This document shows positions 22,231 to 33,419 of a stretch of DNA of 64,000 nucleotides, piece after piece (within the stretch, counting starts at the first letter, position 1; every line of letters begins with the position of its first letter). This stretch comes from Periplaneta americana (lineage: Eukaryota > Arthropoda > Insecta > Blattodea > Blattidae): positions 110,892,821-110,956,820 of the forward strand of contig NC_091123.1 of assembly GCF_040183065.1 (NCBI RefSeq). The letters run 5' to 3'. A model generated the notes under the pieces. The model saw only the letters and a list, made by a program, of their open reading frames with translations. It did no database searches and had not been told where the DNA came from. A program made the position numbers and the translations under genes.

Positions 22231-22381
22231 CCAGAAACAAAATTTGGGCCACCTGAATTTTCCAAGTCCAAGTTACAACATACTGCGCATGCTCAGTGCC
22301 TACTGATTCTACTGAGCATATGCAGTACCTATGTTATAAATGGAACTTGGAAAATTCAGGTGGCCCATATTTTATTTCTGG
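22231..22381. mobile_element. Hairpin MITE, about 151 bp
   Basis: Arms CCAGAAACAAAATTTGGGCC-ACCTGAATTTTCCAAGT at the left and the complement CCAGAAATAAAATATGGGCC-ACCTGAATTTTCCAAGT at the right meet around an ACTG...CAGT centre. Almost the whole length is palindromic. No coding. Confidence 0.8.
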
Positions 22382-22689
22382 TCTGTACATGCTGAGCTTT
22401 ATACAAGACTGCATTGGGTTAGCATTTATGCAGGTGCAAATGGAATATTAGGAGATTTTGATCTAAATCAGTGATCATCAACTTACGTATGAGAGGGAGA
22501 GGGCAGTGCTCGACCGATTCGTGCTTAGTGTAGCGGACAGAGGACCGGTGTGTGACGTTGCGGTGTAGTGAACAGAGGCGGTTCTGGCTATCCATTCAAA
22601 CAAGAGGCGTGAGGCACAGAAAACACTTCAAATCGTAGGCCACACTGAAGAACTATAACTTACAGATACATTATACAACTCACAGTAAC

Positions 22690-24200
22690 GAATATGGCAG
22701 ATACGAAGGTGAAGTGCGTGCAGCATTAATTCAACACTTGAAGGAAAATGAGCTAGAAGTTGTTTAAGATAACAAAGTTAGTGAATCGGCTGTGCGACTT
22801 ATTTAAAAAATTTCACTTTTAATAGTAAGACATTTGAGACCTTTCCAAGATTGAGAATTTTTCAAAGAATGTTTAATCGCAACCGCTGATGAACCTTTCT
22901 CACAAGTGTTGGAGTTTGAATATATCAGCTTGACTTCTTCCACCGTGATGCGCGTCCTATCCGAGGACGTTCAGGTGCAACTAGTAATTATTTGTCAGTC
23001 TATCATTTGTTATTCTTTTGCAGTAGATGACAATATTGATGTTAGTGATACTCCCCAACTGGTGATTTTTGTAAGAGGCGTTATTGAAAACCTTAAGATT
23101 AAGGAAGATCTTTAGATATTGTTCTCATAAACGGTACTACTATTGGTTTCGATATTTTCATGTAGAGATTGTAGAAATTATTTTGGACTTCCTTGAATAA
23201 ACATATCCTTGGCAACCTTCCTTGGTTGGAAGTAAAACGGGTGTAATATGGATTCTAAGGGACGAAGTGAAAAGCGTTAATGTATCCCATGAAGTCATTC
23301 CTATTCACTGCATTATACACTAACAGAATTCATGTGCGAAACAAATTAAAAGTAGTACGTGTTATGGAAGTAGTTGCAAACACTAGCGCAATTAGATCGA
23401 AAGGTCTCACTCATCATCAATTTAAAGTCTTTCTTGACAAATGCAATAGTGAATATGGCGATATCATATTATAGTGCAGTGCAGTGGCCAATTATTGGGT
23501 AGGTTCTTCGAACTGGGGGAGGGAATGTCGTTCACGGAGGAAAAAAGAGAAGCCTGTATCATAAATGAAAAATGAAAAAATGGATTTGTGAATTTGCCTT
23601 CATAATGGAATTATCTGAATGCTTTAAATTGTTTTCTTCAAGATAAGAACAAGATTATTACGCTGTTACATGACAGAGTGAAGGTGTTCAATATGAAACT
23701 ACCTCTAATTATGAAACGTTAACCTAACAACAATAACACAGCACAGTTTTCAAAATTAAAAACGACGTAGGCCTACTAGTCTCTTAAGGCTTTGGATTTC
23801 GAAGAATATGTTCACATATTACCGTGTGCGTTCTGCGCCAGGAACGTGATTCGAGATTTAAAGACTAGGAACAATTTTAATTTGATTTTCGATTATTACC
23901 TGCAATTGGAACTTATTGATTTACTTTTCGATAGTGAATTGAAGGACAAATATCAAAACGAGAGTAGTTTATCTAACTTTTATATGGACTTTTCATGTAT
24001 TAGATTTTTCCTATTGCACTGACATGCATGTTCAGATCCACATATCTGTGCGAGCAGTTCTTTTCTATGATGAAGATAAACAAGCCATGCCATGGAAGCC
24101 AATGTATCGGATCACAACTTAAAATGTGCTCTCAAATTATGTACTACACAAACAATAGTTTCAAACATTGAGAAATTGCTGAGGGAAGAAAAATAAACAA
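22690..24200 (+). pseudogene. hAT transposase pseudogene (GTF2IRD2/DUF4371-like)
   Basis: Ordered fragments on the plus strand match this transposase family. At 22906-23113, ISLTSSTVMRVLSEDVQVQL then a SFAVDDNIDVSDTPQLVIFV stretch (the conserved DES-TDVSDTAQL catalytic-region motif, with the second residue altered) and RGVIENLKIKEDL. At 23280-23474, VRVMEVVANTSAIRSKGLTH then HQFKVFLDKCNSEYGDI, the segment just before the usual RWLSRG motif. At about 23540-23700, a WICEFAF-type block. At 23880-24190, LQLELIDLLFDSELKDKYQN and the C-terminal dimerisation region. Stops and frameshifts lie between all blocks. In intact elements the enzyme excises and inserts hAT elements. Related genes have been domesticated in vertebrates, but nothing suggests that here. 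Confidence 0.8.
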
Positions 24201-24397
24201 ATCCCGAAAAATCAGCGATAATGTGATGAGTGAATTGGAGTTAATTTCTACATTATTATTCCTAGGCTTTTAATGTGTTTTGTTCAATATTATCCATAAC
24301 AGAATCAGTTTATACTTTTACATTAATTGTCATGCATTGCTCGAAATAATTAGCGTATCATATTTCTGAAAATATTTATTAATAATTTCTTAATTTG

Positions 24398-24651
24398 GTC
24401 CATACCTGTGGAGTAACGGTCACCGCGTCTGGCCGCGAAAACAGGTGGCCCGGGTTCGAATCCCGGTCGGGGCAAGTTACCTGGTTGAGGTTTTTTCCGG
24501 GGTTTTCCCTCAACCCAATACGACCAAATGCTGGGTAACTTTCGGTGCTGGACCCCGGGTTCGTTTCACCGGCATTACCACCTTCATTTCACTCAGACGC
24601 TAAATAACCTGAGATGTTGATACAGCGTCGTAAAATAACCCAATAAAAAAA
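24398..24651 (+). mobile_element. Full-length tRNA-derived SINE (family A)
   Basis: The tRNA-like head has GTGGAGTAACGGTCACCGCG (A box) and GGTTCGAATCC (B box). The body follows with GTTACCTGGTTGAGG, GGGGTTTTCCCTCAACCC, GCTGGGTAACTTTCGG and the tail GACGCTAAATAACCTGAGAT...GTAAAATAACCCAATAAAAA. TTCTTAATTTG flanks it at 24387-24397 and 24652-24662, an 11-bp TSD. This is the best reference copy in the window. Others are at 12655, 34140, 37157, 53805 and 62163. Confidence 0.92.
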
Positions 24652-24888
24652 TTCTTAATTTGTTGCAAATAATACAATGTTTTTCAAATTATTTAAAATA
24701 GTTTATTTAGTCATTTCTATTTATCCCGTTTCTTTCTGCATCAGAAAGCAATAAAAACATAATGCAGTAAATTCATATTGTGGCCCCGTCGCTGAACGTC
24801 TTACCTGCCTTGTTACGACTTTTCCTTGCCTAGAGGGCGGCTGGGCAAGGCTTGATGACGACACAGTGCTCTGAGTTGGGGTCCACTG

Positions 24889-25185
24889 ATCTAAATAGTA
24901 GAACTCTTTCATGGGCATTTAACAAAACATTTCTTTATTGAAGCATGCACGTCACCAATCTAACACGTGATGTTTGAATGTTCGTAGTTCATCAGGTGAT
25001 TAACATATTCTGTTTCCCATGCAGCTAATGTGCTATTGATCTAAATAACTGAATTCTTCCATAGGCATTTAACAAACATTTTATTTATGAAAGCTTGCAA
25101 GTCAGAGACCTACCACGTGATGATTGAATGTTCGTAGTTCATCACGTGATTCACACATTCTGTTTCCAATGCAGCTCCCTGCTTT
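24889..25185. repeat. Tandem duplication, two units of about 148 bp
   Basis: Both units open with GATCTAAATA, pass through GGCATTTAACAAA-CATTT and TGAATGTTCGTAGTTCATCA, and end with ATTCTGTTTCC-ATGCAGCT. The hAT element at 22469 inserted at the start of the first unit (its TSD is the ATCTAAAT). Confidence 0.85.
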
Positions 25186-25189
25186 CTGC

Positions 25190-25768
25190 GTTCATGAAGG
25201 AAAAAATCCTTGTAAACCTTAAAAATATGCCCTATACGTCTTAATATATTGAAAATATTAAGATTTATATAAATGGAGAAGATATATACTTATAGGCAAC
25301 ATAAAACCATACTACTAAACTAAAAAATTGATAAATAGTATAAGTTAGATAATGTATTAGCGTACAGTTATACCACAGTTTAGTACATACAGTCACGAAG
25401 CTTGAGTTGTGAGGGTGCTAGGAACAATAGACTGTGCCGGTAGGCCTACTATTTCGCATTGTCTGTAATGAGGCGATATTAGCGATCCTACTGGTTAGCA
25501 ACTATCTATGGATGAATATTTACTACGCATTGAGCGTCGTGACTGTATATACTAGATTGTGGTTATGCCCTTCAGGAAAAAGTATGCAACTGCATGAACT
25601 TTCGGGTCCTAACCGTCACGTAAAAATGCAGCCTCCTCTCGTAGCTACTGCTCGCAAGGGAGAAAGCAAGGGAAACATAAGGGAACAAAATTGCATTATT
25701 CTTCTTGTGTTTCCCTTATTTTCCTCATCTTCCCCTTGTTTTCCGTGTCGTTTCTTTACATTCCCCAA
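25190..25768. other. Unassigned DNA
   Basis: No supported element. A 165-codon plus frame (25434-25931) crosses from here into a SINE and has no recognisable domain, so it is not called. Confidence 0.4.
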
Positions 25769-25769
25769 A

Positions 25770-25925
25770 CCGAGCGAGTTGTCTCATGCGTATCACATGG
25801 GAGATCTGTGGTTCGATTCCCGGACCGACCAACCTCGCTGTAGTTTCTCCGTGGTTTTCCACAGTTACATAGGCAAATGCCGGGTTGGAATTTTCATTGC
25901 CAGGGTCCATTTTCCTTCCCCTCCC
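25770..25925 (+). mobile_element. tRNA-derived SINE (family F)
   Basis: CCGAGCGAGTTGTCTCATGCG is A-box-like and GTGGTTCGATTCCC is a good B box. The body TCTCCGTGGTTTTCCACAGT, AGGCAAATGCCGGG follows to about 25925. Single copy in the window. Confidence 0.65.
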
Positions 25926-26343
25926 GTGTAGAAAAAGAATTCATATTTCAGATTTATCTCATTCCATAGACATATTCAGATCAAGACGCATGTCCTCATC
26001 CTCTTATGGGAGGGGGCGTCCTTTCTACAACCGTTTCTGAGTTCCTAACCTTCCGCAATATCTCTACCAGGATTTATTCCTTAAGAGCATTTACAAGGGC
26101 GCTCCGACACCTTGGAAGGACCGTTGGAATATATTCCTGTGCTGCTTGATCACTTTGGCGGTATGAACTTAGGGCGGAGGAGGATAGGAGGCCCCCCATT
26201 GGGTGATCGAGTGAGGGGTCACATGCGACCGGTGGGCTGGCACACTCCCATCCTCATTCATCCCATAAACTTCGAGGTGTACAATACACCTCAGTATGGA
26301 CGACGTGCAAATGGTAGTCCTAACTCGCTCAGAGCCACCGTGA

Positions 26344-26362
26344 CCTAACCTAACCTAACCTA
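26344..26362. repeat. Short (CCTAA)n tract, arthropod telomere motif
   Basis: Nearly four units of CCTAA, the complement of the TTAGG repeat of most insect telomeres. It sits at the end of a GC-richer block (26090-26343) that contains no gene I can name. Confidence 0.6.
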
Positions 26363-26364
26363 CA

Positions 26365-27470
26365 TTCCCCATATTCTCATTATCTTCTCCTTATTATCTT
26401 TGTTTTTCCTTTGTTCTACTTGTCTTCTTCCTGTTCTCTTTGTCTTCCCCTTGTTCTTCTTGTCTTACTCTGTCGCTCAATAAATTATTAGATACACAAC
26501 CTCGTTTCAGTTCTCGGACCATCCACACATACTGTAGTTCTATGTAAAGATATGCAGAACAGTAAAGCTACAGTATGCACCTGTCAATTTTTTCATGGTA
26601 ACGTTATTTACTTTTCTTCAGTACTACATCTACGGAAACACCATTAACTTTGATAAGAAGGTGACATGAGAGGCTGCAGGATGTAACAAATTAAATGAGA
26701 TTAACTATTCATCAAACTTTTTCCTCATTGTCGCGTTGTGTAAAATTTCATTGGTTTGAGAATTTTAGTGAAACTGATAGAAATAAGCTAAGGTAATAAA
26801 TAAAGCGAGATGTACTATTCATAAGTTTCTGATTAGATTTTTTTTATAATTCTATAAAATAATAGTGAAATATGTAAGAAAGTTACAACTCTTTAAATCC
26901 TTCGAAGAATGTGTATAAAATTACTTTAGATAAGTTAGTTTCATGAAACATCGTTTGTGCGAGTAACGTATTCTCGTATCTTAAAACCCTAAGACTCCAC
27001 CATCGCATGTGACAAAGCAATGAAATTACAAAAATAACCCGTCAGGGGGAAAAAGTCATAATAAAATGTGGGCAACGCTGTGAATGGAGCGAGCGACAGA
27101 ATAGAAATAGATTGCTGCAAGAATTATTGTCAGGTGTGGGCAATGCGCCATGCGACACGGATCTGCGCCGCCTGAGCCCCATCCCCAACTCAGAGCTCAG
27201 CGCTGTCACGGTCTTCCTGACCGAACCCCCGCATCCAGCTGCGAGCTCTCTGCCACTGTCCAATTGGCCTTCTAGTTCGTTCCAAAACGCTCCACCGGAT
27301 ATATAAAAAAATTCTTGATCCACGTTATAGATAGGCTAACTTGTACTGAAATTAAAGCCAAATTTCGCACAACACAAATATACTTTCCTTGCAATATTCG
27401 GACTGATAAAAATGTAGAAAGGCTGAGATTTTTCTTTGTCATAAATTTTAATTTTTTTTAAGTAAGTACA
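26365..27470. other. Unassigned DNA
   Basis: Includes a CTTGTTCT-rich stretch (26380-26465) and a GC-rich island at 27120-27300 with overlapping frames on both strands. No family resemblance. Confidence 0.4.
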
Positions 27471-27473
27471 GGG

Positions 27474-27800
27474 TGATCCATTTGAGTATGGATAAAATAA
27501 AAACACAGTAAAACATTTACTACTGAACTTTATTTGTTGAAACTTTGTGCATACAACACTGAAAGATGGGAGATTCCTCAGAGCTCAACATGACCCCCAT
27601 TGCGCACCCTGCACAACTCATAACGGTGATGCAATTCAGCTCATGTCCGTTGTGACATAAGAAGGGTGATTTGTTAAAAAGCTTGAGTAATTTCTCAGAT
27701 CATCAATGTTCCTGGGTTTCTGCGAATAGACAATGTCTTTAACAAATCCCACACGGAGAAGTCAGGAAGGGCTAGATCTGGGGAGTTATGGGGCCAAGCC
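27474..27800 (-). pseudogene. Mariner-superfamily transposase C-terminal remnant
   Basis: The minus strand gives WPHNSPDLALPDFSVWDLLK, which holds the third catalytic Asp region (WP-rSPDLxpxDFFLWG) of mariner/IS630-like transposases, then SIRRNPGTL, and later LCRVRNGGHVEL, the usual C-terminal NGGHxEH tail. Stops lie between. The likely element end is ACAGGGTGATCCATTTGAGT at 27472. The other end and the N-terminal half are not found, so this is a truncated copy. Confidence 0.65.
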
Positions 27801-28229
27801 AAGAGATAGGTGCTTCTCGTATTGGGTTTCGCCTGCAATCTCCTGCAGGTTTTTTTGTTTGTTTTTTTTTTAACACAGAAACTGTTTCTACAAATTTTCG
27901 ATGTACCACATTATGGAATCGTATTTAGGTATATTACGCACACCATACTCACGTCGAAATTCCCTTTGATCTCTTTTAACACACTCAAATTTAGCATACC
28001 AAAGAAAACATTGTGCCCGCTGTTTATATGTAGTAGCCATTTTAATCATTTATGATTTTCATTTGTCCTTTCAGATTATGCCTTGTTGATTGTCATATAT
28101 GGAAACTCAGCAAGAAATTTTTTCTACTATCATACTAGATTTATAATAATAAATTAATATTATTCATACCCAAACGGATGAGACTGTACTATATCTATCA
28201 ATTATGCCATAGTGACTAGTTGCGGAAAT

Positions 28230-28569
28230 GGGACCTAAAGTCGGATTTTTCCTTCTTTTTTTGTGTGTGGTTTCAAAAAGAGGATGAAATACTGAACATT
28301 AAAAAAAAATTCATGGTTCTAGGTGCTATTGTTTTTAATATAATATACTTATTGAATATTGATATCACATTATGTACTTTTCGAGAAAAATGCAAATCAG
28401 AGTTTTCATTTGTTTTCCTAGCAACTATAAAAAAGATTTATGTATTTAAGAAGCACTGTGTAAAACTATGTCCTAGTTTAGTATGTAGAAAAGCCTACAG
28501 GTACAGTTTTTACAACGCAAATTCGTTGTTTTGCTCTCCTGTAAAATTTCCTTTCAGACTTTAGGTCCC
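28230..28569. mobile_element. Non-autonomous TIR element, about 340 bp
   Basis: GGGACCTAAAGTC at the left end and GACTTTAGGTCCC at the right form perfect 13-bp inverted ends. The 114-codon frame spanning it (28220-28564) simply runs through the element and shows no domain. Confidence 0.6.
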
Positions 28570-28945
28570 TTTTCTGTTTTAAATTTTGTTATAAATTTAC
28601 GTATTTTCAGTGTTATTATTGTTGTTAACATCCATTTTTAATTACTGTGTCACCTGACATGATATTTTGAATTTCTGATGTTCTAGATGCTGTATTCTGG
28701 CCCAAGACGTACAGAGATAAGGTTAGTTGTTCATAGACTATATTCACGTGACGTCATGTTCGTCGCGTGCCACAGGCACTATCAGGGAACACTTTCATCT
28801 TGTTTATGCTTCAGTTGACGTTCTATTCATGATTCAAAACTAGACCACGCAGACTATTCACACTGCATTCTAGTGATAAAGGCTGATACTGCGATGACCC
28901 TTCCTACAATTTAAATTATTTATTCATTCATTTATTTAATTGATT
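28570..28945. other. Unassigned DNA
   Basis: Nothing supported. Confidence 0.35.
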
Positions 28946-28948
28946 TAT

Positions 28949-29008
28949 TTTTACTGGCAGAGTTAAGACCATAAGGCCTTCTCTCCCACCCAACCAGTAT
29001 AAAAATGC
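28949..29008 (-). repeat. Retroelement 3'-end hairpin motif, copy 2
   Basis: CTGGCAGAGTTAAGACCATA-AGGCCTTCTC-CCACCCAACCAG matches 16821-16872. Like that copy it is followed within about 40 bases by a simple repeat, here (AAT)n. Confidence 0.55.
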
Positions 29009-29045
29009 ATAGCAAATATAAATAACAGCAATACGGAAAATAATG

Positions 29046-29046
<1 letters not shown>

Positions 29047-29119
<73 letters not shown>
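29047..29119. repeat. (AAT)n microsatellite
   Basis: About 24 uninterrupted AAT units. Confidence 0.95.
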
Positions 29120-29362
29120 GCAATTACAATAGGAAGAGCAAAATGTAGATATGTTTAATTACATGTAATTCTAAGAGCTAAATAATTATAATTTAGTGTT
29201 AAATAAGATAATTTGGATCAAAGGAATGATTAACATAATGAAGGAAAATTGATACATTAAAAATAAAGTCATATTCTACAAAAGTAATATTTGAATAAAA
29301 ACCTTATTCTAGAGATGGAAAGCAGTCTTTTTGACAATCGGCCTTTGAAAATTGTCAGCCCC

Positions 29363-29843
29363 TTTACACTATTTACACTAGAATACGCCTTTTTTACTTT
29401 TTACACTGTCATAAAAAACAGGCTTACATTGATCAAACATACGAGGAAAAGTAAAAAAATAACCTCAATAATTGTTTTATTAACTGAATATGTACAATAA
29501 GACTACAAACACTTCATCACTTTTCAACATAGTATAACAGGAACACTTACATTGAACGTAGTGGGGACTATGTTGAAAAGTGATTAAATGTTTGTAGTCT
29601 TTTCGTATATATTAAGTTAATGAAACAATGATTAAGGTTACTTTTTGACTCTCTCTCGTATTTACACTATTATACACCATTTACAAAATAAGTAGTCTAT
29701 AATATTATTAAATGAAATATCTTGCATTACAATACACAGCATTGTACATAATAATGTCAATAATGTTTAATCAATGTAGGCCTGCATTTTTAATGATAAT
29801 GTACATAGTAAAAATAGTGTATTCTAGTATACATAGTGTAAAT
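29363..29843. repeat. Large imperfect palindrome (foldback), about 480 bp
   Basis: Outer arms 29363-29440 and 29763-29843 (ACACTAGAATACG against its complement; CTTACATTGATCAAACAT against ATGTTTAATCAATGTAGGC) and inner arms 29438-29533 and 29567-29660 (GACTACAAACACTTCATCAC, TTTTCAACATAGT) are collinear inverted repeats. Centre is about 29550. A stretch of about 102 bp (29661-29762) interrupts only the right side. No coding. It could be one DNA element or an inverted duplication. Confidence 0.75.
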
Positions 29844-30805
29844 AATTTAAATTGTACTTCGCTTGCTTGATGAACGAGCGGCGCCCACTTACAAACTCCA
29901 GTAATGCTTAATCTTGTAGCCTCATATAGTTGAAACATGAAAGTCAAAATATATTTTACATATTCCAATATTAACTCATTTGCAATTGTGAATATTAACA
30001 TTTCAATCCTTTCAAAAACTTATATTATTTACTTATAAGCGCATTTTCACTTTGATAAAATATATTTATAGGCCTATATATATTTTTATTTATTTTAAAA
30101 AGTGCAATTTAAATAGTCAAAACTCTGTAGATAGGAGAAAAATAAACATTGGTTTTTATTTCTTGGATGAAAAATATATTGCGAAACAAAAAAAGAGAAT
30201 TTAGATGTATTTTACGTATTGTGAGAATAATCTCAAAATGTGATTTTAAAAAATATTTAGAGTGTTATTAAATCCACGTGACAGTAACTTATATTTTGTA
30301 CGTGAATTGTATTCACATTGTTCAGTGCCTGTAGAAATAAGCAGATATGAATAAATGAAACCGACAGGGGAGACGAATCAGAGCTCTCCGTTGCAAGTGA
30401 AGCTAGTAGGCCTATGAACCTTATACACGAAACTTGTACTCAAAGTAACCAAACGCAGAACTCTACTTAAGTATTACCGCCACTACTAAAATTACTAATA
30501 TTATTACCATATCAGTACTTCTCCAAATATTTGTGCTACTACTGCTACTACCACCGTAACTACCACATATACTCTGTTTTATTTCTTCATATTTGCTTAA
30601 TAATTTAGAACGTTCTAATTTCAATTTGTATTAAACACTTCAAAAGAATTTCCATGGTGTTATGAATAATGTAGAATAAGACCATTGTTTGAAACAATTC
30701 AGAGCAAGCATAAGAATAAAGACAAGTTCAATCCTGCAAAAGGGGAGTAAATCATCGATTCCAACAATTAAATTTCTAATTTATACACAACGTAATTATT
30801 CTTGT
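29844..30805. other. Unassigned AT-rich DNA
   Basis: Nothing recognisable. A TACTAC-rich patch at 30475-30570 is low complexity. Confidence 0.4.
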
Positions 30806-30809
30806 TTAA

Positions 30810-31530
30810 GGAGTTAGGTACAGCTTACAGCAGTAAAATTTTTTAAATATTCAACATTTTTTCCTCCATTGCTGTATCCTGTACAATAATGAAAATTGAT
30901 ATCTGTAAAACACTGTCCTTCTGCTATATGAAAAAAATAGATATATTTTTACGATTTAAATAATAATTATTATCTTTTCTTTTTTTTCAAAATTCATAGT
31001 GATGGTAGTTCACTGTGCAGTGATGAAGCGTTTCCCTCATAACTCATAAACTTGTTAACTTTTTATGTTCTCTCTCTTTTATTTTATTGCTGCAACTCAT
31101 GTTTACAATTACATTCCTTAATAAATAATTTTTTTTTTTAATTTTGTGTCAGAAGAAAATACTGATATTTGACCATTTTTTAAATGAATTTATTTTTTAT
31201 CAGACAATCTATCAAAGGTCGAGAAGTGATCTTGCATCATATTGTAGATATTATGACATCCATAAATACATACAAAAAATTTCATCACAGAATGTTGGAT
31301 AGTTTTTTAGTTATGTGGGAGAAGCTTCTTCACTGCACAGTGAACTGCCACCATTTTGAATTTTGAAAAAAAAAATATATTTTTTTTAAATCGTAAAATT
31401 ATTTTTTACATATACCAGAAGGACAATGTTTTACATATACTAATTTTCATTATTGTACAAGATACAGTAATAGAGGAAACAAATGTTAAATATTTCCAAA
31501 ATTTTACTGCTGTAAGCTGTACCTAACCCC
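30810..31530. mobile_element. TTAA-flanked foldback element, 721 bp
   Basis: TTAA flanks both ends (30806-30809 and 31531-31534). The ends read GGAGTTAGGTACAGCTTACA and, in reverse, GGGGTTAGGTACAGCTTACA. Inverted arms of about 245 bp run inward through CAGTGAACTGCCACCATTTT and its partner, leaving an unpaired middle of about 230 bp. TTAA duplications are the mark of piggyBac and Kolobok transposases, and the G-rich ends favour Kolobok. That choice is inference. No transposase inside. Confidence 0.8.
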
Positions 31531-31554
31531 TTAATAAAATCACTGTATCAATTA

Positions 31555-31905
31555 GTATGGTCTAGAGGAAAATCTTTAATTTGGGACTCCACTTGCGTTG
31601 ACACTCTAGCTCCATCTCACTTACCGAATATCTCCAGACGCACAGCATCTGCTGCTGAATTAGCCGCGAAGAAGAAAGTCAATAAATATGCTCATTTTTT
31701 AGACAATTATATCTATGTCCCATTTGCTGTGGAGACCTTCGGCTAAAGTTTTGGTATCTCAAATCGGCCAAATTTTTATCTCCATTACTGATGATCGCCG
31801 TTGCACTACTTATTTGCGTCAACGCTTAAGTATTGCTATTCAACGCGGAAATGCAATGAGCCTTTTCAGGATTTCTGTCGTCAGCTATGGAGCAAGATCA
31901 GCCAT
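31555..31905 (+). pseudogene. Retrotransposon-like endonuclease-region fragment
   Basis: The plus strand reads GKSLIWDSTCVDTLAPSHLP, then a variable stretch with SAAELAAKKKVNKYAHFLDN and YIYVPFAVETFG. After a frameshift it continues towards an IQRGNA-like end (AIQRGNAMS at about 31835). This order (GRSLLWDATVVDT...KY..L...Y.F.P.AFET.G...IQRGNA) is one I recall from invertebrate retroelement polyproteins downstream of the reverse transcriptase, where the WD...D residues look like part of a PD-(D/E)XK nuclease. Upstream parts are missing. Confidence 0.5.
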
Positions 31906-32077
31906 GGACAAGCGAATGTATAGGCTATGCCCTCACAAAACAAATTATATCCTTCTCATCAATTCCTGTATTTAAACACTAATACCAGTGGTAGACTACA
32001 GTCTCTACTCGAGATTATCGACCTAATCGCGATTGCGGTTGTTATGTGTACACATCCGTAAACTCTTTCTTCTATGG

Positions 32078-32155
32078 CAGTGTTTCTCAAACTGTTTCCT
32101 CCACGAAACCCCTTTTAATCTAAAGTGCAACTGCGGAATCCTTATAATATTTTAT
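32078..32155 (+). mobile_element. Possible hAT-like terminus
   Basis: CAGTGTTTCTCAAACTGTTT followed by ACGAAACCCC resembles hAT ends (CAGNGNTTCTCAA). I could not find the partner end or TSD, so this may be a solo remnant. Confidence 0.35.
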
Positions 32156-32443
32156 ACGTATTTAATATAATTAACAGACAAGTGAAAGTTAGTATCTCAA
32201 TAATTCTGTTCAGTGGGACGAATGCATTTGCTTTTTAAGCTGGTTTTATGGCAGAAAGTTGTAGTCTCATTTCTACTGTACTTCAGCATTTTATTTTTTC
32301 GGTATTTTATTTTAGTGAACACATACGCAGAGAATCCAGTGAAGAAAGTGATAAGTATTATTTTCCGTTTTAGATGTTCATTAAACATATTATTATTACG
32401 CATATTCTTGGAATATTGTTATTACGCATATTCAGTAATAATA

Positions 32444-32446
32444 TTA

Positions 32447-32500
<54 letters not shown>
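32444..32500. repeat. (ATT)n microsatellite
   Basis: About 19 ATT units. Confidence 0.95.
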
Positions 32501-32501
<1 letters not shown>

Positions 32502-32504
32502 TCG

Positions 32505-33415
32505 GAAATCGCCATCAGAGATAATAGCGTTAGGGGTAACCACGATTAGAGTATTATAAACAGTAAAGATCCCTGCAGTGGCATAGGATAATGTTTTCAG
32601 CACATGTAATATGCTACCGTGCCGCACGCTTAACTGCCGTGACGATCCGAGCAGACCTAAGAGGCGTGGTTATAAGCACTAGGGAGCTCTCGGCTCAGGA
32701 CGTGAGACACGGGTAGTAATTCTATTTCCTCTTCTGCTTTCAAATTAAAAGCCAAGAATTTGAAGAATGTGATATTTTTTTCCGCTGATGGTGATACCAA
32801 TAAACACTTCTTTAGTGCGTTTTAAGGAATTTTAAATTCTTTTGAGGCTCTGTAAGTTGTTCAACCTTTCTGCAGCACTTTCCCTACAGCGGAAAGCATG
32901 TCATTTTCTTCTTTTTTTTTTGCCCCTGGAATGTTGGCAACCTGCATAACACGTAAAAGTAATATATAATATCGACTAGAGAAAAACCATATCCAAATAG
33001 TTCATTCAGATCACTATATATGACAGAATTTATCAAGAAACGTCATTCAAATTCCGCTCTTATTTTACAAGGTCAGCAAAATTACTAAGAAAACAACTTC
33101 CGAACCTAAGCTCATAAGAGACAATAGAAGTAAATTTGTGTTACAAAATATAATGTAGATCGATTCTCTTATCTATTTCCTGTAGAGATATATTATGAAA
33201 GTAATATGAAAGGAACAATTTACAGTATATGCAATAATGCTCACCTTCTTTACAACTGTGTAGCAAAACACGAAAAACAGCCAATTTCCGATGTTTCACT
33301 GTATTGCCGACAGAGGTGTCGACCAATATCTTTGATTTTTTTTCTATAACACTGCAGAGACATGTCCTCTGTCACCAGTCTCTCAAAACTTACGTCCACG
33401 GTATCATAAAGCCGC
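32505..33415. other. Unassigned DNA
   Basis: No supported feature. Confidence 0.4.
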
Positions 33416-33419
33416 AGTA

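Larger units (their letters stand above)
22469..24888 (+). mobile_element. hAT-superfamily DNA transposon with nested SINE
   Basis: ATCTAAAT occurs immediately outside both ends (22461-22468 and 24889-24896), the 8-bp target-site duplication typical of hAT elements. The ends are short TIRs: CAGTGATCATCAACT at the left and, in reverse, CAGTGGACCCCAACT at the right. The interior carries a decayed transposase in the sense direction. A family A SINE (24398-24651) is nested in it with its own TSD. Total 2.4 kb, about 2.15 kb without the SINE. Confidence 0.9.

Noticed and set aside
24398-24475. Possible functional tRNA gene
   Set aside because: It is the tRNA-like head of a SINE with its own TSD; no clean acceptor stem.
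25434-25931. 165-codon plus frame
   Set aside because: It crosses from unassigned DNA into a SINE and resembles no family.
28220-28564. 114-codon plus frame as a gene
   Set aside because: It coincides with a TIR-bounded non-autonomous element and has no domain.
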